From NCBI GenBank assembly GCA_900548855.1, contig URMF01000023.1:1-46067 (forward strand): DNA of 46,067 bases, written 5' to 3'. Positions 24,905-33,986 of this stretch are shown one piece after another. Positions within the stretch are counted from its first letter, which is position 1; the number at the start of each line of letters is the position of its first letter. The position numbers and the translations under genes are program-made. The DNA is from an uncultured Eubacteriales bacterium. GTDB taxonomy: Bacteria > Bacillota > Clostridia > Lachnospirales > Lachnospiraceae. The notes beneath the pieces were generated by a model. It ran no database searches. It was not told the DNA's origin and saw only the letters and a program-made list of their open reading frames with translations.

Positions 24905-25215
24905 ATATACAGATATGAAACAGCCATCCAAAAAGGTGGTGGTATAAAGCACTGCGCAGACAGCGAATGCTGCCCCGAAGGAGGTAATTCCGTTTTTATT
25001 TACAGGCTCTTTGCTAAAAAAGAGAGTTATTCCTCGATGATTTTAACAAACTTGTTGGTATATTACCGGCTACGGCTGTTATGAGCAGTGCGGTGAACAA
25101 TATGGACAGGATAACAAATATGAATACTTTGAATCCGAAGAAAGCAGAAAAGTATAACCTTGAATTTGCCACTATTATGAATGTATGTTATAATAAAAAA
25201 CGTATTCGGAAGTAG
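24905..25215 (+). pseudogene. Possible degraded coding remnant after the permease
   Basis: About 380 bases separate the permease from the GH13 gene. A protein-like frame runs from just after the permease stop (IKHCADSECCPEGGNSVFIY) to about 25025, and a different frame continues at 25027 as LFLDDFNKLVGILPATAVMS to a stop at 25213-25215 (KKRIRK). One frameshift would join them. There is no proper start, and I do not recognise the family. It could be a decayed gene or chance; confidence is low. Confidence 0.25.
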
Positions 25216-25283
25216 TATACCTTGTAAAATAAAGGTTTCAAACGAATGCTGATACTGGCAGGAGAGAACAGGAGGACATAATT

Positions 25284-26594
25284 ATGTGGGCTTATGAAAG
25301 CGTTTTTTATCAGATTTATCCATTGGGATTTTGTGGAGCGCCGTTTGAAAATGATGGTAATCTGGAATCAAGGATTTTAAAGGTGATTGACTGGATTCCT
25401 CATATTAAGAAGCTGGGCGTAAATGCAATATATTTTTCACCGGTATTTGACTCTGACACGCATGGCTATAATACCAGGGACTATACCCAAATTGACTGCA
25501 GGCTTGGAACAAATGAGGATTTTCAGAAGGTGTGTAAGGAGCTGCATGCAGCAGATATCAAAGTAGTACTGGATGGGGTCTTTAATCATGTGGGAAGAGG
25601 TTTTTGGGCATTTCAGGATGTGCTGCAGAACAGGGAGAGTTCACGATACCGTGACTGGTTCCATATTGATTTTGGAGGTAATTCAAATTATAATGACGGT
25701 CTTTGGTATGAGGGCTGGGAAGGTAATTATGATTTAGTGAAATTAAATTTAAGAAATGAAGAGGTTATCCAGCATATTTTCAGTGCAGTAAAAGGCTGGA
25801 TTGAGGAGTTTGATATTGATGGCTTGCGGCTGGATGTTGCTTATTGTCTGGATAGGGATTTCCTTAAAAGACTCCGGCAGTTTACAGATTCCCAGAAATC
25901 CAATTTCTTTATCGTTGGAGAGACCCTGCATGGAGATTATAACCAGTGGATGAATGATGAGATGTGTCATTCTGTCACGAATTACGAGTGCTACAAGGGA
26001 TTATTTTCAAGCTTTAATTCCATGAATATGTTTGAAATCTGCCATTCTCTTGCAAGACAGTTTGGACCGGAAAATTGGACCTTATATAAGGGGAAACATT
26101 TGCTTTCCTTTGTGGATAACCATGATGTAAGCCGTATTGCAAGTAATTTGAATAACGAAAAGCATCTGCCTTTGATTTATGCTATGGCATTTGGTATGCC
26201 GGGTATTCCCTGCATCTATTATGGAAGTGAATGGGGTGCAAAAGCAAATAAGAGTGAAGGAGATTCTGCTCTGCGTGCGAGCTTTGATGAGCCGGAGTTT
26301 GGGGAACTGGCAGAATGGATTTCCAGACTTGCTGAGGCAAAAAAGAACAGCAAAGCTTTAAATTATGGCAATTTCCGTAGTGTGGTTCTGACAAACCATC
26401 AATGTATTATTGAGCGTGCCTGTGAGGAAGAACGTGTGCTGGTGGCGATTAATGCATCTGACCAGCCTTATACAGCCCATTTTGACGCCGGCTGTGGCAT
26501 GGCAGAAGACTTAATCAGTGGTGAGCCTCATGATTTTGGTGGAGGAAGCGAGTTGCCACCATATTCTGCATATTTCTGGAAGATGGAACATTAG
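25284..26594 (+). CDS. GH13 alpha-amylase family glucosidase
   Basis: A protein of 436 residues with the catalytic barrel and no signal peptide, so cytoplasmic. The four GH13 regions are present: DGVFNHVG (97-104), DGLRLDVA with nucleophile D184, VGETL with acid/base E213, and FVDNHD (277-281). The MPGIPCIYYGSEWG segment is typical. It lacks the N-terminal starch-binding domain of neopullulanase and cyclomaltodextrinase, being a short form that probably trims imported maltodextrins. AGGAGG precedes the ATG. A palindromic repeat follows directly. Confidence 0.92.
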   Translation: MWAYESVFYQIYPLGFCGAPFENDGNLESRILKVIDWIPHIKKLGVNAIYFSPVFDSDTHGYNTRDYTQIDCRLGTNEDFQKVCKELHAADIKVVLDGVFNHVGRGFWAFQDVLQNRESSRYRDWFHIDFGGNSNYNDGLWYEGWEGNYDLVKLNLRNEEVIQHIFSAVKGWIEEFDIDGLRLDVAYCLDRDFLKRLRQFTDSQKSNFFIVGETLHGDYNQWMNDEMCHSVTNYECYKGLFSSFNSMNMFEICHSLARQFGPENWTLYKGKHLLSFVDNHDVSRIASNLNNEKHLPLIYAMAFGMPGIPCIYYGSEWGAKANKSEGDSALRASFDEPEFGELAEWISRLAEAKKNSKALNYGNFRSVVLTNHQCIIERACEEERVLVAINASDQPYTAHFDAGCGMAEDLISGEPHDFGGGSELPPYSAYFWKMEH

Positions 26595-26600
26595 AAATGA

Positions 26601-26838
26601 CTGTGGAAAGTACATAGTCATTTGCGAAACTGATTTTTTGAGAGCCTACGTTGTGCAAATATAACAAATATGTTTTTCGGACCGTTTACACTTAGTTAAG
26701 AACACAGCAGTGCTAAGCTCGAAAATACCTCGCTAAGCACTGGTGTTCTCAAATGTCCTACAAACATAATTTTGTTATATTTGCACAACTCATATTTTGA
26801 AATAATGAGTTTCGCAAATGTCTATAGACAGTACAGAG
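26601..26838. repeat. Long palindromic repeat element (MITE-like)
   Basis: The left arm (about 26601-26672) and right arm (about 26768-26838) are imperfect reverse complements of about 70 nt. Both carry ATTTGCGAAACT and TTGTGCAAATATAACAAA, in opposite orientation. Between them is a second hairpin, AGAACAC...GTGCTAAGC with GCTAAGCACT...GTGTTCT (26699-26749). There is no protein-coding capacity. A copy of the right arm is present at the left edge of the window. Size and structure fit a miniature mobile element or an intergenic structured repeat. It ends 13 nt before the ribosome binding site of the CarD-like gene. Confidence 0.8.
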
Positions 26839-26864
26839 AAGCCGGAGTTTAGAGAGGAAAAGGT

Positions 26865-27158
26865 ATGTTTGAGAAAAAAGAAGTGATTTTTAGTGAAACC
26901 ATAGGTGTGTGCCAAGTAGTGGAGCTTACCAAGCTGTCTGCTAAAAATGGGGACCAGGTCATGTATTATGGACTGCGGTCGGTATTTGACGGTGGGAAGG
27001 TTTCTTACATACCGGTGGAGCATCATCAGGTACAGCTGCGGCCGTTGATTTCCTATGAGGAGGCTGAAAAATTAGCGGCTATGGTTTCTAGAGAGAACAT
27101 GGATGAATTACGAAAAAAAGAAATGGAATATGTGTTGATGCATAAGAAGAGTAAATAG
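26865..27158 (+). CDS. CarD-like RNA-polymerase-interacting domain protein
   Basis: A protein of 97 residues made mostly of the CarD/TRCF-type domain: VIFSETIGVCQVVELTKL, a beta strand with MYYGLRSV, then KVSYIPVEHHQVQLRPLI, matching the ending vPv...lRplis of that fold, followed by two helices. Family members bind the RNA polymerase beta subunit and modulate initiation. It is shorter than mycobacterial CarD and lacks its DNA-binding half. GAGAGGAAAAGG precedes the ATG. It is monocistronic, with a terminator at 27163-27191 and the palindromic repeat in its leader. Confidence 0.7.
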   Translation: MFEKKEVIFSETIGVCQVVELTKLSAKNGDQVMYYGLRSVFDGGKVSYIPVEHHQVQLRPLISYEEAEKLAAMVSRENMDELRKKEMEYVLMHKKSK

Positions 27159-27162
27159 GAAT

Positions 27163-27191
27163 GGACTTGTTTGGAAACAGGTTCATTTTTT
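27163..27191 (+). terminator. Terminator after the CarD-like gene
   Basis: GGACTTGTTT and AAACAGGTTC pair over 10 positions with two G-U pairs, a tight loop, and an ATTTTTT tail. Confidence 0.7.
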
Positions 27192-27405
27192 GGTGCAGAA
27201 ATTCTATATCTTGATTTGACACACAATTGTTGAATTGTTTTTAAATTATCTTAACATTAGAAAAGTATATTAAAAAATAATTTTGGGTAAAATGCACAAA
27301 AAAAATCCGGGTTTTGAGCTTTGAAAATCAAAAAATATTATGTTAAGTCATTATGAAATCCAGTTTTAAACACAAAAAAAGTGGAAAAAAGTTTGAAAAA
27401 TGGAC

Positions 27406-27435
27406 TTATGCACAAAGTTATCCACATTATCCACA
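27406..27435 (+). promoter_or_regulatory. Cluster of three DnaA boxes
   Basis: TTATGCACA (27406-27414), TTATCCACA (27418-27426) and TTATCCACA (27427-27435), all in the same orientation, match the DnaA box TTATNCACA at every position. They are separated by 3 and 0 nt and lie in AT-rich DNA. They could bind DnaA as a regulatory or titration site. No dnaA, dnaN or rpmH gene is near. Confidence 0.7.
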
Positions 27436-27629
27436 AAAAAAGTGAGGTTTACCATAAAAAAACTGGGGATAAAAAGAGAAAATATGTTCTGTAAAATTTG
27501 CTGAAAAAAAACTTCTCGGCAAAAAGAATTGACAAATAAAATGTCGGGAAAAGTTGGGAAACTTTAAAGAATTGACAGATATTTTACATAATGATGACAG
27601 AAAATTCAAAAATTTTTTACAGTTATTGA

Positions 27630-27657
27630 TTGAAAAAAATACAACATATGGTATAAT
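27630..27657 (+). promoter_or_regulatory. Promoter of hpf
   Basis: TTGAAA (27630-27635), 16 nt, then TATAAT (27652-27657), about 115 nt before the hpf start codon. Confidence 0.6.
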
Positions 27658-27771
27658 ATTTTTACAGTTAGTTGATACGGAAGGTACAGGGGATAATCTG
27701 TGATATTAAGCCTTGCGTGGGAGATTGGGGAAAGGCTGGCTGTAATAAGACAGAGAAGGAGTTGACAGATT

Positions 27772-28299
27772 ATGAAGTACATAATTAGCGGTAAGAATAT
27801 TGAGGTAACAGAAGGACTGAAAGCAGCTGTCTACGACAAGTTAGGCAGATTGGAGAAATATTTTAATGAAGATACAGAGGTTCAGGTAACATTTTCTGTG
27901 GAGAAGGACAGACAGAAGATGGAGGTAACAATTCCAATCAAGGGAAATATCATTCGTGCAGAGCAGGTAAGTGATGATATGTATGTATCCATTGATTTGG
28001 TTACAGAAGTGATTGAACGCCAGATTTCAAGACATAAGAAGAAATTAGTAGACCAGGCACAGAGTGCAGCTTTTTTCCAGAAGTCTTTCATCGAAGAAGA
28101 CATTCCGGAGGATGATGAGATTAATATTATAAGAAGTAAGAAGTTTGCAGTAAAACCAATGGATCCGGAGGAAGCATGTGTCCAGATGGATTTATTGGGA
28201 CATAGTTTCTTTGTCTTCCGCAATTCCGAGACAGATGAAGTTAATGTGGTTTATAAGAGGAAGGGGAACACATATGGTCTGATTGAACCAGAGTGTTAA
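27772..28299 (+). CDS. hpf: Ribosome hibernation-promoting factor, long form
   Basis: A protein of 175 residues. The N-terminal HPF/YfiA domain (KYIISGKNIEVTEGLKAAV to about residue 95) binds the ribosomal decoding region; a linker leads to the C-terminal dimerisation domain of long HPF (IIRSKKFAVKPMDPEEACVQ to YGLIEPEC), which joins two ribosomes into an inactive 100S dimer. The length is standard for Firmicutes. AAGGAG lies about 10 nt before the ATG. A promoter and a terminator frame it as a single-gene unit upstream of secA, the usual order in this phylum. Confidence 0.95.
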   Translation: MKYIISGKNIEVTEGLKAAVYDKLGRLEKYFNEDTEVQVTFSVEKDRQKMEVTIPIKGNIIRAEQVSDDMYVSIDLVTEVIERQISRHKKKLVDQAQSAAFFQKSFIEEDIPEDDEINIIRSKKFAVKPMDPEEACVQMDLLGHSFFVFRNSETDEVNVVYKRKGNTYGLIEPEC

Positions 28300-28337
28300 C
28301 TATAGAAGTATTATATTGGGAAAATAAGATTTTATGA

Positions 28338-28370
28338 GGGCTGCTGATATTTTGGCAGCCCTTTACTTTT
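28338..28370 (+). terminator. Terminator after hpf
   Basis: GGGCTGC and GCAGCCC form a perfect 7-bp GC-rich stem around a loop, followed by TTTACTTTT. Confidence 0.85.
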
Positions 28371-28430
28371 GGAATAAATAATGTTAGAATGTTATCCGTA
28401 TGATTATCTTTAAATAATAGGAGTGTTAAG

Positions 28431-31004
28431 ATGAGTATTTTCGAGAAAGTATTTGGAACACATAGTGAGAAAGAGATTAAAAGAATTACACCATTGGTTG
28501 ACAAAATAGAAGCCTTGGATGAATCTATGCAGGCGTTGAGCAATGATGAGTTAAAGGCAAAAACAGCGGAATTTAAGAAGCGGCTGGCAGAGGGAGAAAC
28601 ATTAGATGACCTTTTGGTAGAAGCCTTCGCTGTTGTCAGAGAGGCGGCAGTCAGAACTCTTGGAATGAAACATTATCCGGTACAGATAATGGGTGGTATT
28701 CTGCTTCACCAGGGAAGAATTCCTGAAATGAGAACTGGTGAAGGTAAAACTCTTGTTTCCACACTCCCTGCGTATTTGAATGCTCTGGAGGGTGAGGGTG
28801 TTCATATCGTTACTGTCAATGATTACCTTGCAAAACGTGATGCTGAGTGGATGGGACAGATTCATGAATTTCTGGGTCTCAAAGTCGGCGTTATTCTAAA
28901 TAGCTCTACAAATGAGGAGAGAAGAGAAGCGTATAACTGTGATATTACTTATGTAACAAATAATGAATTGGGCTTTGATTACTTAAGAGATAATATGGTT
29001 ATTTATAAGGAACAGCTGGTGCAGCGGGAACTGCATTATGCCATTGTGGATGAGGTGGATTCTGTGCTGATTGATGAGGCGAGAACGCCGCTTATCATCT
29101 CCGGTCAGAGTGGTAAATCCACGGAGTTATATAGAATGTGTGATTTGCTTGCCCGGAGAATGAAACGTGGACAGGGCGATGGCGAGCTTTCTAAAATGGA
29201 TGCAATCATGGGTGTTGATATGGAAGAGGATGGAGATTTCCTTGTCAATGAGAAGGACAAGCAGGTGATGCTAACTGCGCAGGGTGTCAAGGAAGTGGAA
29301 GCTTTTTTCCATATAGATAATCTGGCAGATTCGGAGAACCTGGAAATTCAGCATAATATTATTCTGGCACTTCGTGCACATAATCTGATGTTTAAGGATA
29401 AAGATTATATTGTGAAAGATAATGAGGTTCTGATTGTGGATGAGTTTACCGGGCGTGTTATGCCGGGCAGACGTTTTTCAGACGGTCTTCATCAGGCAAT
29501 TGAGGCAAAGGAAAATGTTAAGGTGAGACGTGAGAGCAAGACACTTGCAACCATTACCTTCCAGAATTTCTTCAATAAATATAAGAAGAAAGCGGGAATG
29601 ACAGGTACAGCGCTTACTGAAGAGAATGAGTTCCGTGAAATTTACGGAATGGATGTAGTTGAGGTTCCGACTAACCTTCCGATTGCCAGAATGGATGAGG
29701 ATGATTCCGTATTCTGTACAAAGAAAGAAAAGCTGAATGCCATCGTTGAGGATATTAATGAATGTTATCGCAAGGGACAGCCTGTGTTGGTTGGTACTAT
29801 AACAATTGATTCCTCTGAGGAGGTGAGCCGGCTGCTTACCAAAAAGCATATTCCTCATAAGGTGTTAAATGCAAAATTCCATGAGATGGAGGCTGAGATT
29901 ATTGCACAGGCAGGTCAGAAGAATGCAGTTACGATTGCGACGAACATGGCTGGACGTGGTACAGATATTAAGTTAGGAGAAGGTGTCAAAGAATTAGGTG
30001 GTCTTCGTATTATCGGTACGGAGCGTCATGAGTCCAGACGTATTGATAACCAGCTTCGCGGACGTTCCGGACGTCAGGGAGACCCGGGACAATCCAAATT
30101 TTACCTGTCATTGGAAGATGACCTGATGCGTTTATTTGGTTCCGAGCGGGTTATGTCTATGTATAGTGCACTGAATATTCCGGAGGGTGAGGAGATTCGT
30201 CACAAAACCATTACCAGCTTTATTGAGAAGGCACAGAAGAAGATTGAGAATAATAACTTTGGAATCCGTAAAAATTTGCTGGATTATGATGAAGTCATGA
30301 ATGAGCAGAGAGAAGTTATTTATAAAGAACGCCGGCGTGTATTGGAAGGCGAAAGCATGCGTGACGTTATCTTTAAAATGATAAATGATACGGTGGAAGA
30401 GGTTGTAAACCGGAATATTTCAGAAGATTTAGAACCTGCTGAGTGGGACATGAAGTCTTTAAATCAGGAGCTTTTAGATATTATCCCGATAGATAAGGTA
30501 AAGCTTTCAGAGGAAGACCTCAAGCACATTCAGAAACAGGATTTGATTCAGAGAATTAAAGAGGCGGCAAATAAGCTTTATGAGGAGAAAGAGACGGAAT
30601 TCCCAGAGGCTGAGATGATTCGAGAAGCAGAGCGCGTCATTTTGCTAAAAGTAATTGACAGAAAGTGGATGGACCACATTGACGATATGGACCAGATGCG
30701 TCAGAGTATCGGGCTTCGTGCATATGGACAGAGAGACCCGTTGGTAGAGTATAAATTTGCCGGTTTTGACATGTTTGAGGAGATGGAAGATGCAATCCGT
30801 CAGGATACGGTTAAAGCAATGCTTCATATCCGTGTAGAGCAGAAGGTAGAACGTGAAGAGGTGGCTAAGGTAACAGGAACCAACAAGGATGATACATCTG
30901 TAAAGGCACCAGTTAAGAGAAAGAGTGCTAAGATCGGAAGAAATGACCCTTGTCCATGTGGCTCAGGGTTAAAATATAAGCAGTGCTGTGGCAAAAATGC
31001 CTGA
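28431..31004 (+). CDS. secA: Preprotein translocase ATPase SecA
   Basis: A protein of 857 residues, the usual length. The motor has Walker A MRTGEGKT, the DEVDSVLIDEARTPLIISG box, TGTALTEENEF, and the second nucleotide-binding fold with TNMAGRGTDIKLGEGV and QLRGRSGRQGDPG. The C-terminus ends in the zinc-binding CPCGSGLKYKQCC motif used for SecB or phospholipid/ribosome contact. It drives export of unfolded proteins through SecYEG at the membrane. GGAG precedes the ATG. prfB follows, as in most Firmicutes. Confidence 0.97.
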   Translation: MSIFEKVFGTHSEKEIKRITPLVDKIEALDESMQALSNDELKAKTAEFKKRLAEGETLDDLLVEAFAVVREAAVRTLGMKHYPVQIMGGILLHQGRIPEMRTGEGKTLVSTLPAYLNALEGEGVHIVTVNDYLAKRDAEWMGQIHEFLGLKVGVILNSSTNEERREAYNCDITYVTNNELGFDYLRDNMVIYKEQLVQRELHYAIVDEVDSVLIDEARTPLIISGQSGKSTELYRMCDLLARRMKRGQGDGELSKMDAIMGVDMEEDGDFLVNEKDKQVMLTAQGVKEVEAFFHIDNLADSENLEIQHNIILALRAHNLMFKDKDYIVKDNEVLIVDEFTGRVMPGRRFSDGLHQAIEAKENVKVRRESKTLATITFQNFFNKYKKKAGMTGTALTEENEFREIYGMDVVEVPTNLPIARMDEDDSVFCTKKEKLNAIVEDINECYRKGQPVLVGTITIDSSEEVSRLLTKKHIPHKVLNAKFHEMEAEIIAQAGQKNAVTIATNMAGRGTDIKLGEGVKELGGLRIIGTERHESRRIDNQLRGRSGRQGDPGQSKFYLSLEDDLMRLFGSERVMSMYSALNIPEGEEIRHKTITSFIEKAQKKIENNNFGIRKNLLDYDEVMNEQREVIYKERRRVLEGESMRDVIFKMINDTVEEVVNRNISEDLEPAEWDMKSLNQELLDIIPIDKVKLSEEDLKHIQKQDLIQRIKEAANKLYEEKETEFPEAEMIREAERVILLKVIDRKWMDHIDDMDQMRQSIGLRAYGQRDPLVEYKFAGFDMFEEMEDAIRQDTVKAMLHIRVEQKVEREEVAKVTGTNKDDTSVKAPVKRKSAKIGRNDPCPCGSGLKYKQCCGKNA

Positions 31005-31070
31005 TGGAATATAACTGCAGGATAACAATAGTTTAAGTGCTTCAGAATATAAAAAGAAAGAGGTGATTCT

Positions 31071-32184
31071 GTGATTGAGACCGATGCATTTAAGTTTGAA
31101 TTAGCTCAGTATGAGACTCCATTACAGGAAGTGAGGGATTCACTTTGACATCCCTATCAAGAAAGATAAGGTGGCAGAGTTAGAAGCCGATATGGAGGCA
31201 CCGGACTTCTGGAATGATGTGGAGCATTCCAATGAAGTTATGAAAACGGTTAAGAATCTGAAGGATACTTTGGAAGCGTTTGATACAGTATCCGATGAGT
31301 ATGAAGAGATAAGTGTTTTGATTGAGATGGCAGATGAAGAGGAGGATGCTTCTCTACTTCCGGAAATCAGCGAGGTGTTGGAGCGTTTCAAGGAGCATTT
31401 TGAAACCTTGCGAATCCAGACCTTATTGTCAGGAGAGTTTGATAAAGATAACGCAATTGTCACCCTGCATGCGGGGGCGGGCGGAACAGAGAGCTGCGAC
31501 TGGACAGGGATGCTTTTACGCATGTATACCAGATGGGCAGAGAAGAAGGGATTCGATACGGAAATTCTTGATTATCTGGAAGGAGACGAGGCAGGCGTAA
31601 AATCTGTTACGATTCAGATAAATGGAGAAAATGCTTACGGCTATCTTAAATCCGAAAAAGGAGTTCACCGTCTGGTACGTATTTCACCATTTAATGCGGC
31701 AGGAAAGAGGCAGACATCTTTTTCTTCCTGTGATGTTATGCCGGATATTGAAGAAGATGTCTCCGTTGATATCAGGGATGAGGATTTGCGGATTGATACC
31801 TATCGTTCCAGTGGCGCCGGCGGACAGCATATAAATAAGACGTCTTCTGCAATTCGGATTACTCATTTGCCGACAGGAATTGTGGTGCAGTGCCAGAACC
31901 AGCGTTCACAGCACCAGAATAAGGACAAGGCTATGAAAATGCTGATGTCAAAGCTTTATGTGTTAAAGCAGCAGGAGAATCAGGAAAAGCTTGACGATAT
32001 ACGGGGTGATATTTCCGAGAACGGTTTTGGTTCACAGATTCGTTCTTACGTAATGCAGCCATATACGATGGTAAAGGATCATCGAACAGGAACGGAAATC
32101 AGCAATGTAAATGGTGTGCTGGATGGGAATGTTGAACCATTTATGAATGCTTATTTAAAATGGATGAGTCTGAATAAGGAGTAG
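31071..32184 (+). CDS. prfB: Peptide chain release factor 2 with programmed +1 frameshift
   Basis: The reading frame begins with GTG at 31071 (AGAGGTGA 5 nt upstream), encodes 25 residues and meets an in-frame TGA at 31146-31148. The slippery site CTTTGAC, with a preceding GAGGGA acting as internal Shine-Dalgarno, moves ribosomes +1. Translation then continues DIPIKKDK to a total of about 370 residues. The body has the codon-recognition tripeptide SPF in RISPFNAAGK and the catalytic GGQ in GAGGQHINKTSS. It releases chains at UGA and UAA, and the frameshift makes its synthesis self-regulating. A reader scanning only open frames would start it at about 31171 and lose the N-terminus. Confidence 0.96.
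31143..31149 (+). promoter_or_regulatory. prfB +1 programmed frameshift site
   Basis: CTT TGA C with GAGGGA centred about 12 nt upstream. The in-frame UGA is read by RF2 itself, and slow termination allows the +1 shift into the main frame. Confidence 0.95.
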
Positions 32185-32188
32185 AGGT

Positions 32189-32653
32189 ATGGAGGAATTT
32201 AAGTATGTTATTTTTCAACTTGGTGAGCAGAAATATGGAATGAATTTAATGTTTATCAACGGAATTGAACAGGGATATCATATTATTCCGGTTCCAAATG
32301 CTCCGGCAGGGGTGAAGGGGATAATAAACCTGCGGGGAGAGGTTATTCCGGTATATAGTCTGCGGGAACGTTTTGGAATGGAGCGGCAGATTGATAATCC
32401 GGAGAAGAGCCTGTTGATTACAAACAGCTCCGGTACGGCATTGGCCTATGAAGTGGATGCGGTGATTTCTATAGAAGAAATGCAGCCGGGAAAAATTAAC
32501 CGGATGCCGTTTATTGCTTCAAATGACGAGACAGCATTTATGGAAGAGGTTTTACATATAGGAGATGATATTATCATTGCAATCAGTGTGGATGAGGTGT
32601 TGTCAGAGGAGACCAGAGATGCCTTGAACCAGATGATTGAGGATAATAAATAA
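32189..32653 (+). CDS. CheW-like chemotaxis coupling protein
   Basis: A protein of 154 residues that is a single CheW domain: YVIFQLGEQKYGMNLMFINGIEQ, VPNAPAGVKGIINLRGEVIPVYSLRERFGM (the conserved INLRGxxxPv...R), LAYEVDAVISIEEM, and the late strand IIIAISVDEVL. CheW couples receptors to the kinase CheA. No other chemotaxis gene is in the window, so it is either an isolated coupling protein or a CheV-like signalling remnant. GGAG overlaps the end of prfB, suggesting cotranscription with it. Confidence 0.9.
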   Translation: MEEFKYVIFQLGEQKYGMNLMFINGIEQGYHIIPVPNAPAGVKGIINLRGEVIPVYSLRERFGMERQIDNPEKSLLITNSSGTALAYEVDAVISIEEMQPGKINRMPFIASNDETAFMEEVLHIGDDIIIAISVDEVLSEETRDALNQMIEDNK

Positions 32654-32745
32654 AGCAGAGGCAGCCGCAGGCTGTGCGCAGATCTTAAGAGAAGAAAAGG
32701 CTTCTGATAAAGGATAGAAGAAGCGGCAGGATAAAGGAGGTAAAT

Positions 32746-33969
32746 ATGGTTAATATTGCAGTGTTAGGTTATGGTACGGTAGGGTCAGGTGTGGTGGAAG
32801 TTATTAACACCAACCATGACAGTATTAATAAGAGAGCCGGCAAGGATATCAATGTAAAATATGTTCTTGATTTGAGAGATTTTGAGGGTGACCCAGTACA
32901 GGAAATTTTGGTACATGATTATGATGTTATTCTGAAGGATTCAGAGGTGGATATTGTAGTTGAGGTAATGGGCGGTGTGGAACCGGCATATACTTTCACC
33001 AAGCAGGCTCTGCTGGCAGGAAAGAGTGTATGTACCTCTAACAAAGAGCTGGTGGCAAAGCATGGGGCTGAACTGCTTGCCATTGCAAAGGAACGAAAGC
33101 TTAATTATCTGTTTGAGGCTTCTGTCGGCGGAGGTATTCCGATTATCCGTCCATTAAACAGCTCTCTGACCGCAGACGAGATTACAGAGATTACAGGCAT
33201 TTTAAATGGTACTACAAATTATATTCTGACAGAAATGGCAGAAAAAGGTTCTGCTTTTGAGGATGTATTAAAGGATGCTCAGGAAAAGGGATACGCTGAG
33301 CGTAATCCGGAGGCTGATGTGGAAGGGTATGATGCCTGCCGCAAGATTGCAATTCTTACCTCTTTAGTAGCTGGTGCTCAGGTAGATTATGAGGAAATTC
33401 ATACAGAGGGAATCACAAAGATTACCAAGGAAGATTTCCAGTATGCTAAGGCTTTAAAAGCGTCAATTAAGCTTCTTGGAACCAGCAAAAAAGTAAATAA
33501 TACTTTCTACTCTATGGTTGCACCAGTAATGATTGGACAAAATCACCCGTTAATTGGGGTAAATGGTGTGTTTAATGGAATATTTGTACATGGCAACGTA
33601 TTGGACGATGTGATGTTTTATGGCAGAGGGGCTGGTAAGCTTCCTACTGCAAGTGCAGTGGTTTCAGATGTGGTGGATGCAGTAAAGCATATGCACACTA
33701 ATATAATGACAATTTGGGAGGAGAGAAAAACCGGACTTGGTGCCTTTGAGGATTTCCAGAATAAATTTTTTGTCCGCATGAAGGATAAAGGGCTGGATGA
33801 TGACCAGATGTTCAACATTAAAAACGCTTTTGGTGATGTGCTGTATGTAAATGCACCGGATGTAAAGGATGAACTTGCATTTATTACAAAGCCAATGCGT
33901 GAGGGAGATTTTGCAGAGCACATTGCAGACTTTGAGGATGTGTATAGTGTTATCCGTGTAGATTTTTAA
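32746..33969 (+). CDS. hom: Homoserine dehydrogenase
   Basis: A protein of 407 residues. The N-terminal NAD(P) domain has LGYGTVGSGV. CTSNKELVAKHG carries the catalytic lysine region, and EASVGGGIPIIRPL followed by GILNGTTNYIL is the family signature. The C-terminal 70 residues look like a short ACT-type regulatory domain (KFFVRMKDKG...FEDVYSVIRVDF), suggesting threonine feedback. It reduces aspartate semialdehyde to homoserine. AAAGGAGG precedes the ATG. It is followed within 18 nt by the apgM-like gene and then lysC, forming an aspartate-pathway cluster. Confidence 0.95.
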   Translation: MVNIAVLGYGTVGSGVVEVINTNHDSINKRAGKDINVKYVLDLRDFEGDPVQEILVHDYDVILKDSEVDIVVEVMGGVEPAYTFTKQALLAGKSVCTSNKELVAKHGAELLAIAKERKLNYLFEASVGGGIPIIRPLNSSLTADEITEITGILNGTTNYILTEMAEKGSAFEDVLKDAQEKGYAERNPEADVEGYDACRKIAILTSLVAGAQVDYEEIHTEGITKITKEDFQYAKALKASIKLLGTSKKVNNTFYSMVAPVMIGQNHPLIGVNGVFNGIFVHGNVLDDVMFYGRGAGKLPTASAVVSDVVDAVKHMHTNIMTIWEERKTGLGAFEDFQNKFFVRMKDKGLDDDQMFNIKNAFGDVLYVNAPDVKDELAFITKPMREGDFAEHIADFEDVYSVIRVDF

Positions 33970-33986
33970 ATGAGGGAGATAAAAGC

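Larger units (their letters stand above)
27192..27771. other. AT-rich intergenic region before hpf
   Basis: About 580 bases without a gene, very rich in A and T with many A runs. It contains the DnaA-box cluster (27406-27435) and the hpf promoter. The only longer frame, on the minus strand at 27427-27609, is phenylalanine-rich and lacks a ribosome binding site, so I reject it. Confidence 0.5.

Noticed and set aside
27427..27609. Reading frame of 60 codons on the - strand
   Set aside because: Phenylalanine-rich product of A-run DNA in an intergenic region, no ribosome binding site.
27200..27771. Chromosomal replication origin
   Set aside because: DnaA boxes and AT-rich DNA are present, but no dnaA, dnaN, rpmH or gyr genes lie nearby, so an origin is not supported without genome-wide skew.
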